Shown: positions 35,261 to 48,559 of the stretch, piece after piece | How the letters are laid out: every line of letters begins with the position of its first letter | Position numbering within the stretch: the stretch's first letter is position 1 | NCBI GenBank assembly: GCA_032718475.1 | Contig: JAUCBJ010007134.1 | Span: 1 to 64,000 of the forward strand | Direction of reading: 5' to 3' | Source: Nemertoderma westbladi | Taxonomy: Eukaryota; Xenacoelomorpha; Nemertodermatida; Nemertodermatidae | DNA: 64,000 bases | Program-made: the position numbers and the translations under genes | The notes under the pieces: generated by a model | The model's input: only the letters and a program-made list of their open reading frames with translations | Told to the model about the DNA's origin: nothing | Database searches by the model: none

Positions 35261-36632
35261 TGACATACAGCACAAGGATTGTAAGGAAGGATTCGCTAAC
35301 GTTTACCATTATATAAAATAGGGCTTTCACGGCTGTATATAAAAATCAATTGTTACGTATATACTTAAAATGGAGTACATTAAAAAAAGATCAGTTAAAA
35401 TGGTAAGTAAATGACTAACACAAATTATAGCTAAGAGAATATATGAAACGGCTAGTTCAAAAAGGGCCTATCTGCAAAAAATCAATTGTTCAGGAAACGA
35501 AAAAATTCTTTATTTTCATAAAAATCAATCCTTTGAGTGTAAATCTCTCAAAATGAAAATGTAGACTAAAACTACTATTTACATCGACAATTCCGACAAA
35601 ACTTCATCATTACGATGTGTACGGTCTGGCATTCAAGGCGAAAAAAAATGTTCGAAAAATGTTCGAAAAAATTACCGTGCAGCCGTGCTGTGTAAATAAC
35701 TCAGTAACTCGCCACATAACCAACCGATCTGCTAACTCTTCTGGATGGCGTATCAACGAACAGCAGAATCTGACCAATTTCTGATTTTCTCCGAAACCAT
35801 CGATCGTGAACTTGTCATTGTCAGTCAGAACTGCCGGCTATTAGCTGCAACATGGACCTCAATTTCGGAAATATGGGCGATTTTTGTTACAACGCCACAA
35901 TTGTTACCAATGGACAATATTAATTGTAACGCGGTTCGTTGGTATGACGAAATTCCAGGGCCGAATAATTCGGGAACGTTTACCATCACAATGTCTAAAT
36001 TGTTTTGGTTGTTCTAGAGAGTTTAAGTGGATAACTGCAAATAATTCCTTACAAATAAATAATATTAGATTCGCCATTGTTCATAATTAGCACATTAAAG
36101 CTTTTACGGCCCACGTTTTTTTATCGTGTCACTCGTGCCGTAGGCCTAACGCTATAATGTGCTATTTTATGAACAATGACAAATATACTGTAGTTAATAT
36201 TATTTGATAATGCAAGTAACAATTTAAGAGCAAGAGCATCTTTAACTTCTTACACTGGTATTCTACCAACTCAGCAACATATAATATAAATCATTTTACA
36301 GTATTAATGAATGTTAAAGGATTTATTATCATGAATAAAATACATACTGATACCGGTTCTTAAATCAATAAGTCATAATATTGTTTAGTGTGATACTGTA
36401 CGTGTAATACTTTTTTGCTGATTTTGGCCCATTTTAATACTTTAGAGTTGATTCTTTGCAGCAACCTAAAAGTACCTCCTACTAAACTATAGGTTGTGTT
36501 TACGAGGATATCTGACTGTTTTAACCTTCTCCCATATTATATTGTTTTTAATCATTAGAGATGATGCTTTGACAGGAAGGCCTACTGTATCTGTGGGGAA
36601 CGGCGCAGAGTGGAGAGAGGGAGAGGGAGACT
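35261..36632. other. spacer, no supported gene
   Basis: Low-complexity and AT-rich sequence. A plus-strand frame at 35745-36017 resembles nothing I know. Purine-rich GAGAGAGGGAGAGGGAGA lies at about 36614-36631, just before the satellite begins. Confidence 0.45.
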
Positions 36633-39600
36633 GCATCTGTTCCGTCGGATCTTACTAAGTGAGAGTGCTACCTGTTCCGTCGGATCTTACTAAGTGAGAG
36701 TGCTACCTGTCCCGTCGGATCTTACTAAGTGAGAGTGCTACCTGTTCCGTCGGCTCTTACTAAGTGAGAGTGCATCTGTTCCGTCGGATCTTACTAAGTG
36801 AGAGTGCTACCTGTTCCGTCGGATCTTACCAAGTGAGAGTGCATCTGTTCCGTCGGATCTTACTAAGTGAGAGTGCATCTGTTCCGTCGGATCTTACCAA
36901 GTGAGAGTGCTACCTGTTCCGTCGGATCTTACCAAGTGAGAGTGCATCTGTTCCGTCGGATCTTACCAAGTGAGAGTGCTACCTGTTCCGTCGGATCTTA
37001 CCAAGTGAGAGTGCTACCTGTTCCGTCGGATCTTACCAAGTGAGAGTGCATCTGTTCCGTCGGATCTTACCAAGTGAGAGTGCTACCTGTTCCGTTGGAT
37101 CTTACCAAGTGAGAGTGCATCTGTTCCGTCGGATCTTACTAAGTGAGAGTGCTACCTGTCCCGTCGGATCTTACTAAGTGAGAGTGCATCTGTTCCGTCG
37201 GATCTTACTAAGTGAGAGTGCTACCTGTTCCGTCGGATCTTACCAAGTGAGAGTGCTACCTGTTCCGTCGGATCTTACTAAGTGAGAGTGCTACCTGTTC
37301 CGTCGGATCTTACTAAGTGAGAGTGCTACCTGTCCCGTCGGATCTTACTAAGTGAGAGTGCTACCTGTTCCGTCGGATCTTACTAAGTGAGAGTGCATCT
37401 GTTCCGTCGGATCTTACTAAGTGAGAGTGCTACCTGTTCCGTCGGATCTTACTAAGTGAGAGTGCTACCTGTTCCGTCGGATCTTACTAAGTGAGAGTGC
37501 TACCTGTTCCGTCGGATCTTACTAAGTGAGAGTGCATCTGTTCCGTCGGATCTTACCAAGTGAGAGTGCTACCTGTTCCGTCGGATCTTACCAAGTGAGA
37601 GTGCATCTGTTCCGTCGGATCTTACCAAGTGAGAGTGCTACCTGTTCCGTCGGATCTTACCAAGTGAGAGTGCTACCTGTTCCGTCGGATCTTACTAAGT
37701 GAGAGTGCTACCTGTTCCGTCGGATCTTACTAAGTGAGAGTGCATCTGTTCCGTCGGATCTTACTAAGTGAGAGTGCTACCTGTCCCGTCGGATCTTACT
37801 AAGTGAGAGTGCTACCTGTTCCGTCGGATCTTACTAAGTGAGAGTGCTACCTGTTCCGTCGGATCTTACTAAGTGAGAGTGCATCTGTTCCGTCGGATCT
37901 TACCAAGTGAGAGTGCTACCTGTTCCGTCGGATCTTACCAAGTGAGAGTGCTACCTGTTCCGTCGGATCTTACCAAGTGAGAGTGCTACCTGTCCCGTCG
38001 GATCTTACTAAGTGAGAGTGCTACCTGTTCCGTCGGCTCTTACTAAGTGAGAGTGCATCTGTTCCGTCGGATCTTACTAAGTGAGAGTGCTACCTGTTCC
38101 GTCGGCTCTTACTAAGTGAGAGTGCATCTGTTCCGTCGGATCTTACTAAGTGAGAGTGCTACCTGTCCCGTCGGATCTTACTAAGTGAGAGTGCTACCTG
38201 TCCCGTCGGATCTTACTAAGTGAGAGTGCATCTGTTCCGTCGGATCTTACCAAGTGAGAGTGCTACCTGTTCCGTCGGATCTTACCAAGTGAGAGTGCTA
38301 CCTGTTCCGTCGGATCTTACCAAGTGAGAGTGCTACCTGTCCCGTCGGATCTTACTAAGTGAGAGTGCTACCTGTTCCGTCGGATCTTACTAAGTGAGAG
38401 TGCATCTGTTCCGTCGGATCTTACCAAGTGAGAGTGCTACCTGTTCCGTCGGATCTTACCAAGTGAGAGTGCTACCTGTCCCGTCGGATCTTACCAAGTG
38501 AGAGTGCTACCTGTTCCGTCGGATCTTACTAAGTGAGAGTGCATCTGTTCCGTCGGATCTTACTAAGTGAGAGTGCTACCTGTTCCGTCGGATCTTACCA
38601 AGTGAGAGTGCTACCTGTTCCGTCGGATCTTACCAAGTGAGAGTGCTACCTGTCCCGTCGGATCTTACTAAGTGAGAGTGCTACCTGTTCCGTCGGATCT
38701 TACCAAGTGAGAGTGCTACCTGTCCCGTCGGATCTTACCAAGTGAGAGTGCTACCTGTCCCGTCGGATCTTACTAAGTGAGAGTGCATCTGTTCCGTCGG
38801 ATCTTACTAAGTGAGAGTGCTACCTGTTCCGTCGGATCTTACCAAGTGAGAGTGCTACCTGTTCCGTCGGATCTTACTAAGTGAGAGTGCTACCTGTTCC
38901 GTCGGATCTTACCAAGTGAGAGTGCTACCTGTTCCGTCGGATCTTACTAAGTGAGAGTGCATCTGTTCCGTCGGATCTTACTAAGTGAGAGTGCTACCTG
39001 TTCCGTCGGATCTTACCAAGTGAGAGTGCTACCTGTTCCGTCGGATCTTACCAAGTGAGAGTGCTACCTGTCCCGTCGGATCTTACTAAGTGAGAGTGCT
39101 ACCTGTTCCGTCGGATCTTACCAAGTGAGAGTGCTACCTGTTCCGTCGGATCTTACCAAGTGAGAGTGCTACCTGTTCCGTCGGATCTTACCAAGTGAGA
39201 GTGCTACCTGTCCCGTCGGATCTTACTAAGTGAGAGTGCTACCTGTTCCGTCGGATCTTACTAAGTGAGAGTGCATCTGTTCCGTCGGATCTTACCAAGT
39301 GAGAGTGCTACCTGTCCCGTCGGATCTTACTAAGTGAGAGTGCTACCTGTTCCGTCGGATCTTACTAAGTGAGAGTGCATCTGTTCCGTCGGATCTTACC
39401 AAGTGAGAGTGCTACCTGTTCCGTCGGATCTTACCAAGTGAGAGTGCTACCTGTTCCGTCGGATCTTACCAAGTGAGAGTGCTACCTGTCCCGTCGGATC
39501 TTACTAAGTGAGAGTGCTACCTGTTCCGTCGGATCTTACCAAGTGAGAGTGCATCTGTTCCGTCGGATCTTACCAAGTGAGAGTGCATCTGTTCCGTCGG

Positions 39601-42600
39601 ATCTTACTAAGTGAGAGTGCATCTGTTCCGTCGGATCTTACTAAGTGAGAGTGCTACCTGTTCCGTCGGATCTTACCAAGTGAGAGTGCTACCTGTCCCG
39701 TCGGATCTTACTAAGTGAGAGTGCTACCTGTTCCGTCGGCTCTTACTAAGTGAGAGTGCATCTGTTCCGTCGGATCTTACTAAGTGAGAGTGCTACCTGT
39801 CCCGTCGGATCTTACTAAGTGAGAGTGCTACCTGTCCCGTCGGATCTTACTAAGTGAGAGTGCTACCTGTTCCGTCGGATCTTACTAAGTGAGAGTGCAT
39901 CTGTTCCGTCGGATCTTACCAAGTGAGAGTGCTACCTGTTCCGTCGGATCTTACCAAGTGAGAGTGCTACCTGTCCCGTCGGATCTTACTAAGTGAGAGT
40001 GCTACCTGTCCCGTCGGATCTTACTAAGTGAGAGTGCTACCTGTCCCGTCGGATCTTACTAAGTGAGAGTGCTACCTGTTCCGTCGGATCTTACTAAGTG
40101 AGAGTGCATCTGTTCCGTCGGATCTTACCAAGTGAGAGTGCTACCTGTTCCGTCGGATCTTACCAAGTGAGAGTGCATCTGTTCCGTCGGATCTTACCAA
40201 GTGAGAGTGCTACCTGTTCCGTCGGATCTTACTAAGTGAGAGTGCTACCTGTTCCGTCGGCTCTTACTAAGTGAGAGTGCATCTGTTCCGTCGGATCTTA
40301 CTAAGTGAGAGTGCTACCTGTTCCGTCGGATCTTACTAAGTGAGAGTGCATCTGTTCCGTCGGATCTTACTAAGTGAGAGTGCTACCTGTTCCGTCGGAT
40401 CTTACTAAGTGAGAGTGCTACCTGTTCCGTCGGATCTTACTAAGTGAGAGTGCTACCTGTTCCGTCGGATCTTACTAAGTGAGAGTGCTACCTGTTCCGT
40501 CGGATCTTACTAAGTGAGAGTGCTACCTGTTCCGTCGGATCTTACTAAGTGAGAGTGCATCTGTTCCGTCGGATCTTACCAAGTGAGAGTGCATCTGTTC
40601 CGTCGAATCTTACTAAGTGAGAGTGCATCTGTTCCGTCGGATCTTACTAAGTGAGAGTGCTACCTGTCCCGTCGGATCTTACTAAGTGAGAGTGCTACCT
40701 GTTCCGTCGGCTCTTACTAAGTGAGAGTGCATCTGTTCCGTCGGATCTTACTAAGTGAGAGTGCTACCTGTCCCGTCGGATCTTACTAAGTGAGAGTGCT
40801 ACCTGTTCCGTCGGATCTTACTAAGTGAGAGTGCTACCTGTTCCGTCGGATCTTACTAAGTGAGAGTGCTACCTGTTCCGTCGGCTCTTACTAAGTGAGA
40901 GTGCATCTGTTCCGTCGGATCTTACCAAGTGAGAGTGCTACCTGTCCCGTCGGATCTTACTAAGTGAGAGTGCTACCTGTCCCGTCGGATCTTACTAAGT
41001 GAGAGTGCTACCTGTTCCGTCGGCTCTTACTAAGTGAGAGTGCTACCTGTTCCGTCGGATCTTACTAAGTGAGAGTGCTACCTGTTCCGTCGGATCTTAC
41101 TAAGTGAGAGTGCATCTGTTCCGTCGGATCTTACTAAGTGAGAGTGCTACCTGTCCCGTCGGATCTTACTAAGTGAGAGTGCTACCTGTTCCGTCGGATC
41201 TTACTAAGTGAGAGTGCTACCTGTTCCGTCGGATCTTACTAAGTGAGAGTGCTACCTGTTCCGTCGGATCTTACTAAGTGAGAGTGCTACCTGTTCCGTC
41301 GGCTCTTACTAAGTGAGAGTGCATCTGTTCCGTCGGATCTTACCAAGTGAGAGTGCATCTGTTCCGTCGAATCTTACTAAGTGAGAGTGCATCTGTTCCG
41401 TCGGATCTTACTAAGTGAGAGTGCTACCTGTTCCGTCGGATCTTACTAAGTGAGAGTGCTACCTGTTCCGTCGGATCTTACTAAGTGCGAGAGTGCTACC
41501 TGTTCCGTCGGATCTTACTAAGTGAGAGTGCTACCTGTTCCGTCGGATCTTACTAAGTGAGAGTGCATCTGTTCCGTCGGATCTTACCAAGTGAGAGTGT
41601 TACCTGTTCCGTCGGATCTTACTAAGTGAGAGTGCTACCTGTTCCGTCGGATCTTACCAAGTGAGAGTGTTACCTGTTCCGTCGGATCTTACTAAGTGAG
41701 AGTGCATCTGTTCCGTCGGATCTTACCAAGTGAGAGTGCTACCTGTTCCGTCGGATCTTACTAAGTGAGAGTGCTACCTGTTCCGTCGGATCTTACTAAG
41801 TGAGAGTGCTACCTGTTCCGTCGGATCTTACTAAGTGAGAGTGCATCTGTTCCGTCGGATCTTACCAAGTGAGAGTGTTACCTGTTCCGTCGGATCTTAC
41901 TAAGTGAGAGTGCTACCTGTTCCGTCGGATCTTACTAAGTGAGAGTGCTACCTGTTCCGTCGGATCTTACTAAGTGAGAGTGCATCTGTTCCGTCGGATC
42001 TTACCAAGTGAGAGTGTTACCTGTTCCGTCGGATCTTACTAAGTGAGAGTGCTACCTGTTCCGTCGGATCTTACTAAGTGAGAGTGCTACCTGTTCCGAC
42101 GGATCTTACCAAGTGAGAGTGCTACCTGTTCCGTCGGATCTTACTAAGTGAGAGTGCTACCTGTTCCGTCGGATCTTACTAAGTGAGAGTGCATCTGTTC
42201 CGTCGGATCTTACCAAGTGAGAGTGTTACCTGTTCCGTCGGATCTTACTAAGTGAGAGTGCATCTGTTCCGTCGGATCTTACTAAGTGAGAGTGCATCTG
42301 TTCCGTCGGATCTTACCAAGTGAGAGTGTTACCTGTTCCGTCGGATCTTACTAAGTGAGAGTGCTACCTGTTCCGTCGGCTCTTACTAAGTGAGAGTGCA
42401 TCTGTTCCGTCGGATCTTACCAAGTGAGAGTGCATCTGTTCCGTCGAATCTTATTAAGTGAGAGTGCATCTGTTCCGTCGGATCTTACTAAGTGAGAGTG
42501 CTACCTGTTCCGTCGGATCTTACTAAGTGAGAGTGCTACCTGTTCCGTCGGATCTTACTAAGTGAGAGTGCTACCTGTTCCGTCGGATCTTACTAAGTGA

Positions 42601-45600
42601 GAGTGCTACCTGTTCCGTCGGATCTTACTAAGTGAGAGTGCATCTGTTCCGTCGGATCTTACCAAGTGAGAGTGTTACCTGTTCCGTCGGATCTTACTAA
42701 GTGAGAGTGCTACCTGTTCCGTCGGATCTTACTAAGTGAGAGTGCTACCTGTTCCGTCGGATCTTACTAAGTGAGAGTGCTACCTGTTCCGTCGGATCTT
42801 ACTAAGTGAGAGTGCATCTGTTCCGTCGGATCTTACTAAGTGAGAGTGCTACCTGTTCCGTCGGATCTTACTAAGTGAGAGTGCTACCTGTTCCGTCGGA
42901 TCTTACTAAGTGAGAGTGCTACCTGTTCCGTCGGATCTTACTAAGTGAGAGTGCTACCTGTTCCGTCGGATCTTACTAAGTGAGAGTGCATCTGTTCCGT
43001 CGGATCTTACCAAGTGAGAGTGTTACCTGTTCCGTCGGATCTTACTAAGTGAGAGTGCTACCTGTTCCGTCGGATCTTACTAAGTGAGAGTGCTACCTGT
43101 TCCGTCGGATCTTACTAAGTGAGAGTGCTACCTGTTCCGACGGATCTTACTAAGTGAGAGTGCTACCTGTTCCGACGGATCTTACCAAGTGAGAGTGCTA
43201 CCTGTTCCGTCGGATCTTACTAAGTGAGAGTGCTACCTGTTCCGTCGGATCTTACTAAGTGAGAGTGCTACCTGTTCCGACGGATCTTACCAAGTGAGAG
43301 TGCTACCTGTTCCGTCGGATCTTACTAAGTGAGAGTGCTACCTGTTCCGTCGGATCTTACTAAGTGAGAGTGCATCTGTTCCGTCGGATCTTACTAAGTG
43401 AGAGTGCTACCTGTTCCGTCGGATCTTACTAAGTGAGAGTGCATCTGTTCCGTCGGATCTTACTAAGTGAGAGTGCATCTGTTCCGTCGGATCTTACCAA
43501 GTGAGAGTGTTACCTGTTCCGTCGGATCTTACTAAGTGAGAGTGCTACCTGTTCCGTCGGATCTTACTAAGTGAGAGTGCTACCTGTTCCGTCGGATCTT
43601 ACTAAGTGAGAGTGCTACCTGTTCCGTCGGATCTTACCAAGTGAGAGTGCTACCTGTCCCGTCGGATCTTACCAAGTGAGAGTGCTACCTGTTCCGTCGG
43701 ATCTTACTAAGTGAGAGTGCTACCTGTTCCGTCGGCTCTTACTAAGTGAGAGTGCATCTGTTCCGTCGGATCTTACCAAGTGAGAGTGCTACCTGTTCCG
43801 TCGGATCTTACTAAGTGAGAGTGCTACCTGTTCCGACGGATCTTACCAAGTGAGAGTGCTACCTGTTCCGTCGGATCTTACTAAGTGAGAGTGCTACCTG
43901 TTCCGTCGGATCTTACTAAGTGAGAGTGCATCTGTTCCGTCGGATCTTACCAAGTGAGAGTGTTACCTGTTCCGTCGGATCTTACTAAGTGAGAGTGCAT
44001 CTGTTCCGTCGGATCTTACTAAGTGAGAGTGCATCTGTTCCGTCGGATCTTACCAAGTGAGAGTGTTACCTGTTCCGTCGGATCTTACTAAGTGAGAGTG
44101 CTACCTGTTCCGTCGGATCTTACTAAGTGAGAGTGCATCTGTTCCGTCGGATCTTACTAAGTGAGAGTGCTACCTGTTCCGTCGGATCGTACTAAGTGAG
44201 AGTGCTACCTGTTCCGTCGGATCTTACTAAGTGAGAGTGCTACCTGTTACGTCGGATCTTACTAAGTGAGAGTGCATCTGTTCCGTCGGATCTTACCAAG
44301 TGAGAGTGTTACCTGTTCCGTCGGATCTTACTAAGTGAGAGTGCTACCTGTTCCGTCGGATCTTACTAAGTGAGAGTGCTACCTGTTCCGTCGGATCTTA
44401 CCAAGTGAGAGTGCTACCTGTTCCGTCGGATCTTACTAAGTGAGAGTGCTACCTGTTCCGTCGGATCTTACTAAGTGAGAGTGTTACCTGTTCCGTCGGA
44501 TCTTACCAAGTGAGAGTGCATCTGTTCCGTCGGATCTTACCAAGTGAGAGTGCATCTGTTCCGTCGGATCTTACTAAGTGAGAGTGCTACCTGTTCCGTC
44601 GGATCTTACCACCAAGTGAGAGTGTTACCTGTTCCGTCGAATCTTATTAAGTGAGAGTGCATCTGTTCCGTCGGATCTTACTAAGTGAGAGTGCTACCTG
44701 TTCCGACGGATCTTACCAAGTGAGAGTGCTACCTGTTCCGTCGGATCTTACTAAGTGAGAGTGCTACCTGTTCCGTCGGATCTTACTAAGTGAGAGTGCA
44801 TCTGTTCCGTCGGATCTTACCAAGTGAGAGTGCATCTGTTCCGTCGGATCTTACCAAGTGAGAGTGCATCTGTTCCGTCGGATCTTACTAAGTGAGAGTG
44901 CATCTGTTCCGTCGGATCTTACCAAGTGAGAGTGCTACCTGTTCCGTCGGATCTTACTAAGTGAGAGTGCATCTGTTCCGTCGGATCTTACCAAGTGAGA
45001 GTGCATCTGTTCCGTCGGATCTTACTAAGTGAGAGTGCATCTGTTCCGTCGGATCTTACCAAGTGAGAGTGCTACCTGTTCCGTCGGATCTTACTAAGTG
45101 AGAGTGCTACCTGTTCCGTCGGATCTTACTAAGTGAGAGTGCATCTGTTCCGTCGGATCTTACCAAGTGAGAGTGCTACCTGTTCCGTCGGATCTTACTA
45201 AGTGAGAGTGCTACCTGTTCCGTCGGATCTTACCAAGTGAGAGTGCATCTGTTCCGTCGGATCTTACTAAGTGAGAGTGCTACCTGTTCCGTCGGATCTT
45301 ACTAAGTGAGAGTGCATCTGTTCCGTCGGATCTTACTAAGTGAGAGTGCATCTGTTCCGTCGGATCTTACCAAGTGAGAGTGCTACCTGTTCCGTCGGAT
45401 CTTACTAAGTGAGAGTGCTACCTGTTCCGTCGGATCTTACCAAGTGAGAGTGCATCTGTTCCGTCGGATCTTACTAAGTGAGAGTGCTACCTGTTCCGTC
45501 GGATCTTACTAAGTGAGAGTGCTACCTGTTCCGTCGGATCTTACTAAGTGAGAGTGCTACCTGTTCCGTCGGATCTTACTAAGTGAGAGTGCTACCTGTT

Positions 45601-46666
45601 CCGTCGGATCTTACTAAGTGAGAGTGCTACCTGTTCCGTCGGATCTTACTAAGTGAGAGTGCATCTGTTCCGTCGGATCTTACTAAGTGAGAGTGCATCT
45701 GTTCCGTCGGATCTTACCAAGTGAGAGTGCATCTGTTCCGTCGGATCTTACCAAGTGAGAGTGCTACCTGTTCCGTCGGATCTTACTAAGTGAGAGTGCA
45801 TCTGTTCCGTCGGATCTTACCAAGTGAGAGTGCATCTGTGCCGTCGGATCTTACCAAGTGAGAGTGCTACCTGTTCCGTCGGATCTTACTAAGTGAGAGT
45901 GCATCTGTTCCGTCGGATCTTACCAAGTGAGAGTGCATCTGTTCCGTCGGATCTTACCAAGTGAGAGTGCATCTGTTCCGTCGGATCTTACCAAGTGAGA
46001 GTGCATCTGTTCCGTCGGATCTTACTAAGTGAGAGTGCTACCTGTTCCGTCGGATCTTACCAAGTGAGAGTGCATCTGTTCCGTCGGATCTTACTAAGTG
46101 AGAGTGCTACCTGTTCCGTCGGATCGTACTAAGTGAGAGTGCTACCTGTTCCGTCGGATCTTACTAAGTGAGAGTGCATCTGTTCCGTCGGATCTTACTA
46201 AGTGAGAGTGCTACCTGTTCCGTCGGATCGTACTAAGTGAGAGTGCTACCTGTTCCGTCGGATCTTACTAAGTGAGAGTGCTACCTGTTACGTCGGATCT
46301 TACTAAGTGAGAGTGCATCTGTTCCGTCGGATCTTACTAAGTGAGAGTGCATCTGTTCCGTCGGATCTTACTAAGTGAGAGTGCATCTGTTCCGTCGGAT
46401 CTTACTAAGTGAGAGTGCATCTGTTCCGTCGGATCTTACTAAGTGAGAGTGCATCTGTTCCGTCGGATCTTACTAAGTGAGAGTGCTACCTGTTCCGTCG
46501 GATCTTACTAAGTGAGAGTGCATCTGTTCCGTCGGATCTTACTAAGTGAGAGTGCTACCTGTTCCGTCGGATCTTACTAAGTGAGAGTGCATCTGTTCCG
46601 TCGGATCTTACTAAGTGAGTGTGCTACCTGTTCCGTCGGATCTTACTAAGTGAGAGTGCTACCTGT
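36633..46666. repeat. 10-kb satellite of mixed 34- and 35-bp units
   Basis: About 290 units share the core TTCCGTCGGATCTTACTAAG and TGAGAGTG. They differ at a joint that is either GCTACCTG (35-bp unit) or GCATCTG (34-bp unit). Independent binary variants are TACTAAG/TACCAAG, TGTTCCG/TGTCCCG, GGATCTT/GGCTCTT and, only in the right half, GTTACCTG and CCGACGG. The C variants (TGTCCCG, GGCTCTT) cluster on the left and GTTACC/CCGACGG on the right, so local homogenisation domains are visible. The mixed period and the in-unit TAA and TGA leave no long ORFs. The array ends abruptly 34 bp before the LTR-like repeat. Confidence 0.97.
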
Positions 46667-46700
46667 ATTAGACACCACCCGTTAAGTGTTCGATGAAGTG

Positions 46701-47492
46701 TGTAAAAGCTTTTGCGGACATAACAAGTCATTTTTACGCAATGCGCAGAATACTCTAAAATCGCCCTAAAATTGTTCAACTACGCGTCGGACAGAAATTA
46801 GAACCAAGATGACGAAATCTGTCAGCTGATTCTTTGTGTACGTGGAGATCCCTTTGTTTGAGCTTATTTGGCCAAACAGAGCAATCTTCCCAGTTATGCC
46901 AGTAGAGACCTACCTGAGGAAACTAGCGCATGCGCAGTTATCGTTTTTCTGAGAATTAGATTCCTCTCAGAATTATGTACTAAGTACGGACGTTTCAGAC
47001 TTTGGCCCAAGAACATCTGATGGCTGGAGTTATAAGGACGTAAATCTATTAACCTGTTTCGGGACCCTGTCCTGTTGCATACAAATCTAATCATACTGAA
47101 CTTCATGAACACATAGTGGCTGTTCACCGCACTGTTTTAATGCTGTTTTATATTGTGTTAATTGCTGTTTATATTTATGGATGTTATATTTGGAGAATAC
47201 CGATAAATAATCGTAAACCCCTCAATCTTCTTGATTACTGACGTAAGCGGAGGAAGGGTCTACCGGTAGCAACTGTGACTCAAATTATAGTGGTTTTGTG
47301 TGAATTAAATGCTATTTCATAATCCCTACGTGTGTCAGTTGCAATTCTACTTATATATGATCAAAATCAGTGACGGTCGGCAAATTAGTGTGAATTAGTG
47401 TAAATTAGTGTGAAGTAGTGTGAAGTCGTATGAAGGTTAATAAAGCATCTCCTAAAGAATGCGCTTTTTACGAAACTCTTTGGCCATCTAGT
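46701..47492 (+). repeat. LTR-like repeat copy A (3'-truncated)
   Basis: Aligns with 56781 onward at a constant offset of 10,080 bp; over 46741-46860 I count 5 mismatches in 120 bases. It stops at CATCTAGTTG, where copy B begins directly. Confidence 0.85.
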
Positions 47493-48559
47493 TGTAAAAG
47501 CTTTTGCGGACATAACAAGTCATTTTTACCCGCAATGCGCAGTGTAGGTGCTTTAGCGGACATAACAAGTCATTTTTGCCGCAATGCGCATAATACTCTC
47601 AAAGATTGGAGCTCAGATGACGAAATCTGTCAGCTGATTTCCTGTAGACGTGGAACCTCTTTGTTCTGCTCAGCCAATCAGAGCGATTTTCACTTTATGT
47701 TGGACAGGGGCCTATGGAAAACCGCGCAATGCATTACGGTCTTTGTTTACCTTTCTGAGCCTAAGAACCGGCTTGGAAATCTTCTGTACTTCTGTTGTGG
47801 AAGTTTCAGACTTTGGCCTAAACATCTGATGGCTTTGATTATAAGAACGTAAAACTATTAACTTGTCATTCTACAATTCATATTGAACATTGCTGCACAT
47901 GGAACACTGCATAAGTAACACATACTGACTGTTTACCGCATTATTTTGCTTCTGTTATTAATTGGTGTTATGTAAATGGATATTGCTGTTATATTTGGAG
48001 AATACCGATAAATAATCATAAAACCCCCAATCTTCTTGATTACTGAAGGTGAGAGGAACAGGTTTACCGGTAGCAACTGCGACTTACATTATAGTGTTTT
48101 TTTGTGCGAATTAAATGCTATTTCATAATCCCTACATGTGTCAGTTGCGATCCTCCTTATATATGATCAAATTCAGTGACGGTCGGCAGATCAGTGCGAA
48201 GTAGTGTGAAGTAGTGTGAAGTCGTGTGAAGTAGTGTGAAGGTTAATAAAGCATCTCCTAAAGAATGCGCTTTTTACGAAACACGTCCTAAAGGAACTGT
48301 TAATATTTCCCCGAAAGTAAATATAGTTGTCAGAGATTATATTATAGTAGCAATCAATCGAATAATACAAAGTAGCCTACACCGCAATAACTTCCTCTGG
48401 AACCCGAATCCAGTCTCCCACACCGTTGGTCATACGCCGCGCACAGACTGGCTTCGGCGGATGTAAATTCAGTACACCAGGTAATTGGTACGGGCAAAGT
48501 CGATTCATAATAAAAGGACATTTAAAATTGGCAGGTCAAACTGCTAAAGGTCTAAAAGC
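47493..48559 (+). repeat. LTR-like repeat copy B
   Basis: Starts TGTAAAAGCTTTTGCGG and ends AAAGGTCTAAAAGC. Its first third is diverged from copies A and C and has a local duplication of GCGGACATAACAAGTCATTT. Its last third matches copy C well but lacks about 60 bp present there. The short open frames inside are not genes. Confidence 0.85.

Noticed and set aside
36633-46666. CRISPR-like regular repeats
   Set aside because: Units are contiguous with no unique spacers, and the context is an animal genome; the same applies to the other arrays.
36633-46666. Splice-like signals in each unit (TACTAAG, AAGTGAGAG)
   Set aside because: They recur only because the unit recurs; there is no exon between them.
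14112-46666. Hammerhead ribozyme cores in satellites
   Set aside because: I looked for CTGATGA followed by GAAA in the satellite units and found none.
47430-48466. ORFs within the LTR-like copies
   Set aside because: Not conserved as frames between copies A, B and C.
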